Assembly (NCBI GenBank): GCA_965644295.1
Contig: CBFFRP010000173.1
Coordinates: forward strand, 1-64,000
Direction of reading: 5' to 3'
Length of the DNA stretch: 64,000 nt
From: Paraphysomonas bandaiensis
Lineage: Eukaryota > Chrysophyceae
Positions 45,630 through 55,772 of the stretch are shown one piece after another. The notes under the pieces were generated by a model, which saw only the letters and a list, made by a program, of their open reading frames with translations, was not told the DNA's origin and did no database searches. Made by a program: the position numbers and the translations under genes. Numbering within the stretch: position 1 is the first letter of the stretch; the number at the start of each line of letters is the position of its first letter.

Positions 45630-47284
45630 CTAATGGTGTCCACTCTTGCTCTCCTCTGCCCCGGCATCAGGCTTGCCGCCAGCAGAGCGGCGGGGGTAGT
45701 ACTTCTCTCTGAGTTTGTGGTCAATCTTTCCAAGAAGATTCTGAGGAAAGGTTCTGAGGAGGTCCCAGGCAAGATCCAGACTCTCGAAAACGTCTCTGTT
45801 CTGGTATGGTCCCTGAGCAATGAATTTGCCCTGTACATCACGAGTGGGTAAAATGAGAACAGAAATATAGTCAATTAAGATTCATACCTCAAACTTCTCC
45901 ACGAATTTGATGAAAAGGTGATCCTCCAGAGACAGAGCTTCCTCTCCAACGACAGCTTTCATAGCCATAACATCTTTGCCTCTCGCGTAGGAAGCATACA
46001 GCTGGTTGGAGACAGCACCATGGTCATCACGGGTCATGCCCTTACCGATAGCAGACTTCATCAGACGAGACAAAGATGGAAGAACATTAATGGGAGGGAA
46101 AATTTCCTTAGTGTGGAGCTTTCTGTCCAGGTAGATCTGGCCCTCAGTGATGTACCCAGTGAGATCAGGAATAGGGTGGGTGATATCGTCATTAGGCATT
46201 GTAAGGATCGGCAGCTGTGTAATAGACCCGTTTCTCCCAACAATACGACCAGCTCTCTCATATATGGTCGAGAGATCGGTATACATATAACCTGGGTAGC
46301 CTCTGCGTCCAGGAACCTCTTCTCGTGCAGCAGATACCTCACGCAAGGCGTCGGCGTAAGAAGACATGTCTGTCAGAATACAGAGCACATGCAGGTCACG
46401 CTCGTAGGCCAAGTATTCTGCAGTGGACAGAGCAAGACGAGGGGTGATGATGCGCTCGATAGTAGGGTCATCAGCAAGATTGAGAAATAGGGCTGTTCGC
46501 TGCATGGCGCCAGACTCCTCAAAGTCGTTACGGAAAAATCTACTCGTTTCCATGTTTACACCCATGGCACCAAATACAATAGCGAAGTTGTCTTCATGCC
46601 CATCCAAGGTGTCCTTAAGCCTAACCAAAGAGGCTTGGCGACAGATCTGCGCCGCGACTTCATTGTGAGGAAGACCAGCAGCGGAAAAAAGTGGAATCTT
46701 CTGACCACGGGCAATAGAGTTCATGACATCGATAGCGGAGATACCAGTCTGAATCATGGCCTTGGGATAATCGCGGCTGGAAGGATTAATTGGCATACCC
46801 ATGATATCCAAGTAATCTTCAGCAAGAACCGGAGGTGCACCATCAATCTGTTTTCCTGAGCCATTAAAAGCTATAGAGAAATACAGATAAGAAGTAGTTG
46901 CAAAACGCCAAAACACTTACATCTACCAAGCATCTCCTCCGAAATAGGCATCTTCAAAACATCTCCAGAAAATTTGCACCGGGTATGAGTGTTATCGATT
47001 CCTGAGGTTCCCTCGAATATCTGTACAACTGCTTTCTTTCCAGCAACCTCAAGAACCTGACCGGATCTGACCTCACCATTACCAAGAGTGACGTTAACGA
47101 TCTCGGCGTATCTGGGCTTCTTGACATTCTCTAAAATGACGAGAGGACCATTGACACCAGCGATGGTTCTATACTCCAACTTGGGGTCGACACTGTAGTC
47201 TCTGATAGCAGCTGCTGCGTTGATCTGAGCAGCAGTCATGCCGGAGCCACCTGTCATAAAAGCGGGATCGTTGAACGCAGACAT
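45630..47284 (-). CDS. VMA2: V-type proton ATPase subunit B
   Basis: Three exons (46921-47284, 45888-46870, 45630-45830) encode 515 aa, the family's normal size. The N-terminal barrel ([26 protein letters not shown], split here only for reading) is followed by the nucleotide-binding fold with [20 protein letters not shown] (the non-catalytic, P-loop-lacking form typical of B subunits), [14 protein letters not shown] and [20 protein letters not shown], then a helical C-terminus [15 protein letters not shown] chose the start at 47284 (MSAFNDPAF); an upstream methionine adds leader-like residues. B subunits alternate with A in the V1 hexamer that pumps protons into vacuoles and Golgi compartments. 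Introns are 50 and 57 nt. The start is head-to-head with the Cys-rich gene at 47609. Confidence 0.96.
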
Positions 47285-47608
47285 CTGTATGCAGCGAGGT
47301 GAGGCAGTCAGAGGGAACATCAGTGTATTCAACTACCTTTTTTCTTTTCTATGGGTCGAGCAATGGGATGGATATAACTTCTATATTCGTGTATGATATA
47401 TGCTACACTTGAGATGTATGTGTATATATGTGGATGGATGTACAGTATATTACTATGGTACTGTACATGCATACAGCAGCAGTACAGTGCAATGAGAATC
47501 CATGTCATCAAAAACACCCCCAAGATATGACATATACATACATACATATACGTATACCTCTGCACTATTATAGAGCACCGCCACATATGAAGCTGATTTT
47601 TTTCTCAT

Positions 47609-48240
47609 ATGCCGATTGACGTATCTTCAATCATCACATTTCAGTTTTCGCCTGGTTTTGATATGGCTGATTTCGACATCAGAATTCCAACTATCCACAC
47701 TCCCAAAATATCGTGGATGAAAATTCCTCCAAGAGAAGGAAAATGTGAAAACCCAGGATTTTCCTATAAATGTGAATATTCATGCCACGATATGCAGAGT
47801 ATTGTAGAGGAGTGTCCATAGCTCTGAAAGATAGAGACGATAGTCATGATCAGTACTTAGAAATTTAGGAGAGGTGAGTCACATGCTGTCTCAAAGCTTC
47901 CCTAATGATCAGTAATCTGCAGAGCCTCTTCAAGGATGTTGTATTCTCATACGCGTATAGGATTGCTATGACACTGATGAGCGTTACTGTAACGAAGTAC
48001 TAGATTATTCCTGTGACATTAGTGTGGCATGTTACTCTCGATGTAGTTATATAGAGCATTATTGGAGCTCTCTTGTGATTGAACACTTCTGTTCTCCAGG
48101 TAAAGGATTCAGTAATATGACTTTGCTGTTGAGAGGATATTGATTATTACTGTTGCTTTGAGAGCTACAAAGGCACAGATGGTGCTGAAGGATATGAACC
48201 TACTCTGGGGGTGGTCTGTACCACGTGGAGCAAAAACTAA
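47609..48240 (+). CDS. Putative Cys-rich protein, exon structure uncertain
   Basis: Three segments have clear protein-like, Cys-rich composition: 47609-47803 (GKCENPGFSYKCEYSCHDM), 47961-48099 (DCYDTDERYCNEVLDYSC, then CYSRCSYIEHYW) and 48134-48240 (DIDYYCCFESYKGTDG...VVCTTWSKN, stop). Joining them gives 146 aa in one frame, using an ATT/GTAGAG donor and a very short second intron of 34 nt (48100-48133). The latter is below the other introns here, so the joints may be wrong or an exon may be missing. The dense cysteines suggest a disulfide-rich extracellular protein, yet no convincing signal peptide is seen at the chosen start; a nearby MKLIFFSYA at 47587 is in another frame. No family is recognised. 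Confidence 0.42.
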
Positions 48241-49554
48241 TATGATGTTGATTAGCAATGTCAAGAACTATTTTGTTGGGTTTATCATAGACCTGCTAAT
48301 ATGGATCGAAGGTTAACAAAGGTGAGGAAAATAAACTCAAGACTAACTTCGAAAGCTGAGTCAGTATTCATGCAGTTTTCAAAGATTCCATCGGACGATT
48401 CGAAATCAATAGAGAGTTATGCTGTCGATGTGCAATTTTTGCTATTAATCAAAGATACAAACAGTTTATTCACTCAGTCATATCACAGACTTGAATTGAA
48501 AGTGCTATTAAGGAGCGTGACGAATGTCATATAAGCAGTTAGGACGGAAGATATTTACAACAGGCGCGAAACCGAATCGTTCTGCTATACTGGGAGCGTT
48601 ATACAACCCTACACACATATATAGTTTTGCAACGTACTGTGGTGATGCATATGTCGTGACTATATCGTTTCTTCAGTACGCTCGAAAAGGCCTACCGTGT
48701 TTCCAGTTTAGACTACAGTCAGTGTGAAGTAATACCAGGTTCTGCTTATCAAGGAGTCCCTGAAAAGCAAACTGACATGGATTTCCTTGCTTTATCAGTA
48801 TTTAGTCACAGGTTTAGTGGCCATATAACTCTGATATTGCAACCATGGTAGCTGTACTGTCAAGTATTAATGAAACTGCAACCGTGTTTTCTCTTCTTTT
48901 TTCTACCATCGCTGGAAAGGCAAGGCAACGCCTGAATATGCTTTTTAGAACAACCTACTGAAGGTGTTTGCCAGGTCAAACAGTTATGTGCACTTGGAAC
49001 GTCGATTTTTATGATAATATACAACTTCCCGATTGTTAGCACAAAACATATACGGTGCCAAAGATAACATCTGATAAAACAGGTTAATAACACCGTCCTT
49101 TATTATAACGCTGTTGAGTTTTGCTTTTTTACTATCTGTTACGATGTAATCCTACAAAATACATGTGTACCCGAATGCCAGGCTTGGCTAACAATTAATT
49201 GAAGTGCCTATTAAATTATTGTTTAAATAATGATAATTGGAATTAAAGCTGGTAAATGTGGCTGGCTTAATAGCTAATAGCTGCTTAAGATGTATAGCAA
49301 CTGATCATAGGTACAAACATACAAACCCATTATCTGTTCGCATAGAAGCTGGATGCAAAGTCACTTTATCATTTTATAAGTCACAGTTATGTGACAGCAT
49401 AAGTATAGAAAAGATCTAATTATAACATGAGAGAACTACTGTATTTAGATATCTACCACTTTAGACTAGTAGTAACACGGATTACTAAATACTCAGTTGT
49501 CTCGGGACTGCTTGTGCATTGCTGCAAGCACGTTGGTCAACTATCCCTTGTATT
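48241..49554. other. Gene-poor AT-rich spacer
   Basis: A weak open frame at 48301-48534 has no support beyond length. Nothing else was recognised. Confidence 0.3.
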
Positions 49555-49792
49555 GGACTTTTAGTCCGGTGGTCTTCCTTTGGGTAATGTTTCTGGCGGT
49601 CCGGAGCCACATGTGAGCCGGGATGTGGAGGGGGAGGTGTTGATTCGTGAGTGTGAGTCGGTGACAGACGGTCTAGGATTTCCAGTCGTGTCGGGGATTC
49701 GTTCAGTGGTGAGGATCGTTTGCTTCCGGACCGGGTTTGCAGGCCTGCGTTGGGAGCATGTGACAGCATATAAGGGTCAGTATACGCTTTAA
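49555..49792. other. GC-rich island of unknown origin
   Basis: This short block is strikingly GC-rich compared with its surroundings and similar in composition to the retrotransposon at 1-8122. Its minus strand is open and would encode a Pro/His/Ser-rich stretch (THTHESTPPPPHPGSH). Just left of it, 49508-49536 (CTGCTTGTGCATTGCTGCAAGCACG) resembles the hairpin of the dispersed repeat at 29927. It is probably transposon debris, but no domain is recognisable. Confidence 0.35.
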
Positions 49793-49987
49793 CCTCAGCA
49801 CACAAGAAAGAACACATGTCAAAGATCGTTGACAAATAACAAACTGGGCATACATAGCAGAAGCTGATTGCTATATTGCTTCAACGGCTTCGAAATATAG
49901 TGGCGTAAATGACGTTGTGTATCCGTTGGGGGTTGACGACTACCATCAGACAGACGAACAATAATAAACTAGAATCATTGGATAGCA

Positions 49988-50314
49988 ATGCTTATCATTA
50001 TGTATTCAACAAGATGGCATCGGATGAACCAAATTCCACCTGGGTACAGACGCGGACATTGTTTGAAATGCAGATTCGAGAAAGAAGTACTCAACATTCA
50101 GCGTGGTGTGGAAGAAGAAAATGCACAGGTGCAACCGTTTTTGATAAACCTGCTACCTGCACAGGAAGGTAACCTCGATGAAGTGAAAGAGGATGATGAG
50201 GAAAACGAAGCCACTCTTTTACAGAAGGGCAACCAAAAGCGCAAGAAAGCATGCATCAAACGATGTCATCGCATGAAGCATTTGTATAGCACTATCAATG
50301 TTTGTGATAGATAG
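49988..50314 (+). other. Coding-like remnant, possibly from a transposon
   Basis: An open frame of 108 codons includes GHCLKCRFEKEVLNIQRG and an acidic Lys-rich stretch. A second coding-like piece in another frame follows at about 50333-50425 (EKMMFLRANRHIWDEV). A faintly similar phrase (KRIELINRNLWDEIT) occurs near 57433-57473. This could be decayed transposase or host gene debris; no family is recognised. Confidence 0.25.
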
Positions 50315-50810
50315 TTTAGCAGAGCTAAGATTGTTGAAAAAATGATGTTTCTGCGTGCTAATCGGCATATTTGGGATGAGGTTATAACACACACAGCGGG
50401 AGGGGTGGATTCTTTGAATCAGTAATATGGTAGAAAATGGTAGCAGAAAGTGATAGTATTTACTGGCTGTGTAGTGGTAGTAGAAAGTAGTGGAAGAAGT
50501 TAGAAGTATAAACTGGACGTATCTCCTGACTGTACTACTCCTACTATTTATACCTATAGTATTTATAATATAATAAGGTAAAGTATATTTTGAGGTATAC
50601 GTTGAAGTTATATTTTAAGATTTCTATAAATAAAAATGATAATTTAAGTTTTAATATATCAAAATATAACGATAGATATAAGTACTGTACAATAATAAAG
50701 ACTCATGATTGACGACGTATGTTAACACCAAATAAAAAAGACAGCGATGACCGACGTATGATACTTATTGTGAAAATTTATACCATTATTTGTTATAACA
50801 TTATATGTTA

Positions 50811-51199
50811 GACTGTGTCTAAAACTTTTTAGGTAATAATGGTAATGGGTAAAAAGGTAAAAATAAAGGAATTGCATGTCGTCATCACTGCTGTCACTGC
50901 TGCCACTGCTCCAACTTTCATCACTGCTGCCACGGCTCCAACTTTCATCACTGCTGTCACTATCGTCTTCATATACACAACATCTCCGAATTTCTTATCA
51001 CTACTACGTATATGTGTGCTATATATGTTATTTTACTTTTAAATTTAAATTAACTATCTTTGGGATACTATTATCGCCCATATATGGGATTTATCTTTTT
51101 CTGCCCATTACCTTTAAAGTTTTAGCACCTCTTTTAGGGTAATTAGTTAGGTAAAAAACGCATAATTACCTTTTTACCCAAAACGTTTTAGACACAGCC
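50811..51199. mobile_element. PIF/Harbinger-like MITE with TTA target-site duplication
   Basis: The 389-bp element has terminal inverted repeats: left end GACTGTGTCTAAAACTTTTT, right end (reverse complement) GGCTGTGTCTAAAACGTTTT, continuing imperfectly into GGTAAAAAGGTAA-like sequence on both sides. It is bounded by TTA at 50808-50810 and TTA at 51200-51202. A 3-bp TTA/TAA duplication with a GG-starting inverted repeat is the signature of PIF/Harbinger elements. No transposase is present. The interior has a short 27-bp tandem repeat (CTGCTGCCAC...TTTCATCA). Confidence 0.75.
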
Positions 51200-51286
51200 T
51201 TAGAATGCAAAGCAATTGTAAAATAAATATTATATTTTTTAATGAAATTGAAAGATGAAATATATTTTGCATTAAGTACACGCATA

Positions 51287-51514
51287 GAGGCCTGATATTC
51301 AGAAAGAATTGAGTGCTTTAGATAAGAAAATAGAAGACATGAAAAATTTATCATCAGACCTTCAGACAAAAATGATAAACAAGTATCTTTATTGAATGAA
51401 AGGCAATTAATTGTGCTTAGCAATAAAGACGAAGAAAAAAGAAGCGAATTGTTAAAGGAATATGATTATCAACAAGGAGAATATCATCATCATGATTCAA
51501 TAGGATGGAAGTAA
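51287..51514 (+). pseudogene. AT-rich coiled-coil-like coding remnant
   Basis: One frame reads ELSALDKKIEDMKNLSSDL, then after an apparent one-base shift DKNDKQVSLLNERQLIVLSN and KDEEKRSELLKEYDYQQGEY before a stop at 51514. The composition is convincingly protein-like (Lys/Glu/Leu, no Cys) but much more AT-rich than host genes. An 18-base direct repeat (TAAAATAAATATTATATT) lies on each side, near 51219 and 51520, although AT-rich repeats can arise by chance. No family is recognised. Confidence 0.3.
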
Positions 51515-52496
51515 TTTTTTAAAATAAATATTATATTATAATATACTTATATATGGATAGCCTAAAATGGGATATAAACTGTAATAATTATAGACTTAGA
51601 AAACCTCGTACTTTTGACAATACAGTAGAGGGCCGTTATTATATAGTGATATATAAAAGTGTTCTGCTTTTGTTACTTTGTCAAAATTAATATCTTTTAC
51701 ATCATTGAACTTATTTTTCTTCATACGATTATACGTAATTTTTACTGCAAGATGGTAACTAATGGATTACAGATTTTAGACATTGAACTGAGCTATTTGA
51801 ATAATGTAAGTGGTAATATTCAGACACAAATAAAAACGACTAACATAAACGATATATCTACTAATGCATACAATATAGAGACGTTGAGATATTCCACTGT
51901 GTGTGTTTATAGTTCACTAAGTACTCTAAAATCCAGCAATAAAATTGAAGGCTACTTGCAATGCTTGGCTAATAATTGCAATTTGCAATTATTATTGTTT
52001 GATACTTGTCACCAATTTATTGTTAGGCGTTAGGCAAGCCTAGTAAAATTGTATGTTTATTAGCAATAGACGTTTGAGAGTCAGTACCAGCTTAGTAGCT
52101 AGATTAACAGACTAGTCAAAGCTAGATAAGCATTTACCGTAAGCTAACTAGTATTACTCTAATATCCTACTATATAACGCAAGCTTGCCGATGCGTAATA
52201 CGACAGAAGCTACTCTGTATGAACGTACGTCATTACGGCTCTTTATACAGGTAGTCACTAAACATTATTGGCCCCTATCTGGTCATAATACTCTTCTGGC
52301 CCTAGCACGTAACCAAGACTACTAGCTAATTCCGTCGCACACTACTATGTATTTATTGTATCTGACGAATGACTATGAGACATTAAAATCAGCTCCCCAT
52401 ATTTGACACATATGGCTTGGTATTAACTTAAAACATCAATTTCAAATATCGCACTAATAGTGTGATATATATACGTACATATCAATCCACTAGTCG
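51515..52496. other. AT-rich spacer
   Basis: No gene is supported. At about 52158-52180, TATCCTACTATATAACGC resembles the left start of the dispersed repeat (copies at 8238 and 29927) and may be a truncated copy. Confidence 0.3.
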
Positions 52497-53518
52497 TTAG
52501 TTCTTGTGTCCTGACTGGAATGGCACATACTGCCCACTTGGGCTGATTATGCCTTGACAGGGCGGTGGAAGAGGATATGCCAAGCATATATAGTCCTTCG
52601 CAAGTAAACGACATATGGCCCTCAAGAAACCAGGTTTCTCATGCAGTACTTCCAAAATAGACTTTTTCATGTTAAAAGGATCTAGTGAGGTGTAATGCTG
52701 CCTCCATTTTAATGTGTAAGGGATAGTAATATTAAGCTTCTGCTGCATGAGGTTCCAATCGTCACTGAAATTCTCCAGATACCTAAAACGATATTACATA
52801 CAGGAACTTTCTATTAATAAGTATATATGTACCCGATAAAGCGTGGCATCCACTTGATCATAGAAAAGCTCATGCAGAATAGGTGCACATCTGCCGAAAT
52901 ATCATGCAATAACATTTTCTCTTTCCCACTGATCAGATTCTGAAGCACAACGGTGGCCATTGCTTTGCTAACTTTAGAATCATTATAAACGCGGTGTACA
53001 TCAGCCATAGTGGCTTTCCATCGTTCAGGCGGCGTTCCAAACACATGGTACCAGTGGCTTTCCACCATGCCGGACAACCAGTGGCTAAAGGGATCTCGAT
53101 AGAAAGTAAACACGTTACCGGTGTCGCCACTGTATTTCGAACGGTGATCCATATTATTCCGATATATCTCATAAGATTTATTTACGATTTCATAAGAGCG
53201 TAATATGTTTTCTGAGTTCCCTTTGAACACGCGAGCATACGTAACTACTGTTCTATTGACGTGGAACGTATAGGCGCCCCAGTCATACTCAAACATCCTG
53301 TGAGCAAACCGAGACACTTCATCTTTATCTACTTTTTCGTTCCATCTGATTTCTTTCATAGCATCTGAAAACAGGAGCATGTTGAGTTGTTTGGAGGTGA
53401 ATGCGTCCATGCACTCAAATGATATATCCTCTCTGCTCCTTGGACGATTACCAACAGAGTAGTGGGAGTACGCATAGCACACTGACACCACTACTGACAG
53501 ACATATCAAATGCCGCAT
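52497..53518 (-). CDS. Sulfotransferase-like type II membrane protein
   Basis: Two exons (52833-53518 and 52497-52782, intron 50 nt) encode 323 aa. The start at 53518 opens on a hydrophobic segment (MRHLICLSVVVSVCYAYSHY), a signal anchor or signal peptide; an in-frame upstream Met at 53581 would add 21 residues. VFTFYRDPFSHWLSGM matches the 3'-phosphate-binding motif of PAPS-dependent carbohydrate sulfotransferases (RDPxxRxxS), with His at the usual second Arg. The PAPS 5'-phosphosulfate loop is not obvious, so catalytic competence is open. The family transfers sulfate to sugars in the Golgi. The gene is head-to-head with a glycosyltransferase-like gene across a (TATG)n array. Confidence 0.65.
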
Positions 53519-53633
53519 ACTTAATAATAACATCATAAACAGAGTGTTCACACTTTCACGATGATTCATACATACATTCACAGACAGTTACTTTCGTTGG
53601 CCAGAAAGAGTTGCTGTACGTAGATGTACACGC

Positions 53634-53943
53634 ATGTATGTATGTATGTATGTATGTATGTATGTATGTATGTATGTATGTATGTATGTATGTATGTATG
53701 TATGTATGTATGTATGTATGTATGTATGTATGTATGTATGTATGTATGTATGTATGTATGTATGTATGTATGTATGTATGTATGTATGCATGTATGTATG
53801 TATGTATGTATGTATGTATGTATGTATGTAGTATGTATGTATGTATGTATGTATGTATGTATGTATGTATGTATGTATGTATGTATGTATGTATGTATGT
53901 ATGTATGTATGTATGTATGTATGTATGTATGTATGTATGTATG

Positions 53944-53977
<34 letters not shown>

Positions 53978-54163
53978 GGTATGTAGGTATGTAGGTATGT
54001 CTGTATGTATGTATGTATGTATGTATGTATGTATGTATGTATGTATGTATGTATGTATGTATGTATGTATGTATGTATGTATGTATGTATGTATGTATGT
54101 ATGTATGTATGTATGTATGTATGTATGTATGTATGTATGTATGTATGTATGTATGTATGTATG
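53634..54163. repeat. 0.53-kb (TATG)n microsatellite
   Basis: This tetranucleotide array has the same unit and strand sense as 12056-13277, with a few variants (GCAT, ATAT, GTAG, CTGT) and a phase slip near 53829. It fills most of the spacer between the divergent starts at 53518 (minus) and 54208 (plus). Confidence 0.98.
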
Positions 54164-54207
54164 GCTCCTTCTATGTTTTTATGTATAGCTTGTCTCAGCA
54201 TAGTGTG

Positions 54208-55772
54208 ATGGGCATTCAGTGGTCCAAGTTGGTGCTTTTATTGGTGATATGGTCGCCGGAGTTATCTAGTCTCCCACCTTCCTCTGTTTGTATGGGTGTT
54301 GATCGTGTGGAGGGCTGGAGGGGTAGAGGAGGGCACTCCGCGGACTGTTTTACTGGAAGTTTCATTAGCTATGAGTCTTGCCGTCAACTCTTCGTTGAAA
54401 GGAATACTTGCGATGTGCTGGTATTCAGAGAGAAGATGTGTTCGCTGCATGACAGCTCGATGCCTGGTTTTGAGCGACTGGAGGATGCCTCTGATGTGGT
54501 GGTGCTCACTAAAGTCAGGCGAGAGAATATGACGGCGTGTTCTGGTGAGAGCGCTCTATCCGCTGTGGACAAATTCAAGAAATGTGTACGAGCTTCGAGG
54601 CCAATTCGTTTAGAACACTCAATATCTCGCTTAGCTATTGTTATATCTGTGACATCTTCATGGGCAGTCTCCCATACTGCTGGTGTTAATTCCATCAGGT
54701 CCAACTTCGAGTGCTACTCACAAATTCATAATTACACTTTTGTAAGTTATTTGTTTTTCTACTTGTTTATACGTAACTTTCTACTCTCCAGCACTTGAAT
54801 GTAATGCCTGACATGCCAACTTCTCAGTTTTTTTATGAGCGCCATCGCTACGTATTAGAACGCTACCTACCGTTCCATAACTACGTGCTTCACCTTGATG
54901 CTGATAGCCTTGTACTAAATTTATCTCGTTCCCTTGATCGCTTCCTTTCTCCTACCTCATCGAAACATATTCACCTTCACATGCACGAGAACGGTGAAGC
55001 GACTGCTGCAGCTTACCTTGTGAAAAACTCTCCAACCTCTCGGTGTTTCTTGCAGCTGTGGGCGGACTTTTCACCTCCCCACAATGAAAAAGGATATAGA
55101 AGTACGTATGAAGTGAGCAATTATGACAATGGAGATCTTGTGGCAGCTCTAACTAATCTACTTGGGCCGCGGCGATATCTTGAGTGTATAAGGCGCATAG
55201 CACGCCTTGACCCGGCGGTGGTGGAAAATATGAGGAACCCGTATCACGAGACCGTAGTAGAATGTTGGAAAGATTTACAGCCAACTCTTCATCGAAGACT
55301 TCGTCGTATCGCCCCCCGTATTATGATATACCTTCCACGAGAGGGTTTTTGGAGGACGCACGCGCGCACTGGACGATTTGGCCAGTGGTGGAATGATCTC
55401 TTCGGCAGTTGTTATGCCTCATCTGATGTGATTGGACACGGGTGGAAAGCAATGCCGCGCAACATGTGGGGGGAAGAAGGAAAATGTGATATTGTACGAG
55501 TTAGAGATGGACATGGAGAGAACCCTGTCTGTCACTGGCTCTCACCGGAAGAGGAATTACGACTTGCAAGGGAGTATTGCATGTGGCGGTCTCCATCGTG
55601 CAGACATTGCATTGCTGGATTGAGGAGTTGCGAAAATATTTGTCTCTCAAGTGGGTCTTCTTGCAGACTACTGAATGGGTCTGACTTATCCCGAAATAGA
55701 CAGACCTTTGGTGTGGACAACAAGAATTGGTGGAGACAGCAAATGTGCTCCGCTTGCCCGCTACATATTTAG
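54208..55772 (+). CDS. Nucleotide-sugar glycosyltransferase-like secretory protein
   Basis: Two exons (54208-54741, 54792-55772; 50-nt intron) give 504 aa. The start is the first Met after the microsatellite that opens a signal-like segment (MGIQWSKLVLLLVIWSPELS). The second exon has ERYLPFHNYVLHLDADSLVLNL, the DxD-type metal/UDP-sugar motif in the setting seen in GT-A fold enzymes such as the nucleotide-diphospho-sugar transferase family. A helical middle follows, then a Cys-rich C-terminus (CMWRSPSCRHCIAGLRSCENIC) that is probably disulfide-bonded. It should act in the Golgi on a glycan or glycoprotein; donor and acceptor are unknown. The upstream open frame through the TATG array is an artefact of the repeat. 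Confidence 0.7.

Noticed and set aside
45918-46859. Plus-strand ORFs opposite V-ATPase subunit B
   Set aside because: Antisense shadows of a highly conserved gene.
48301-48534. 77-codon plus-strand ORF
   Set aside because: No splice context, motif or composition bias beyond its length.
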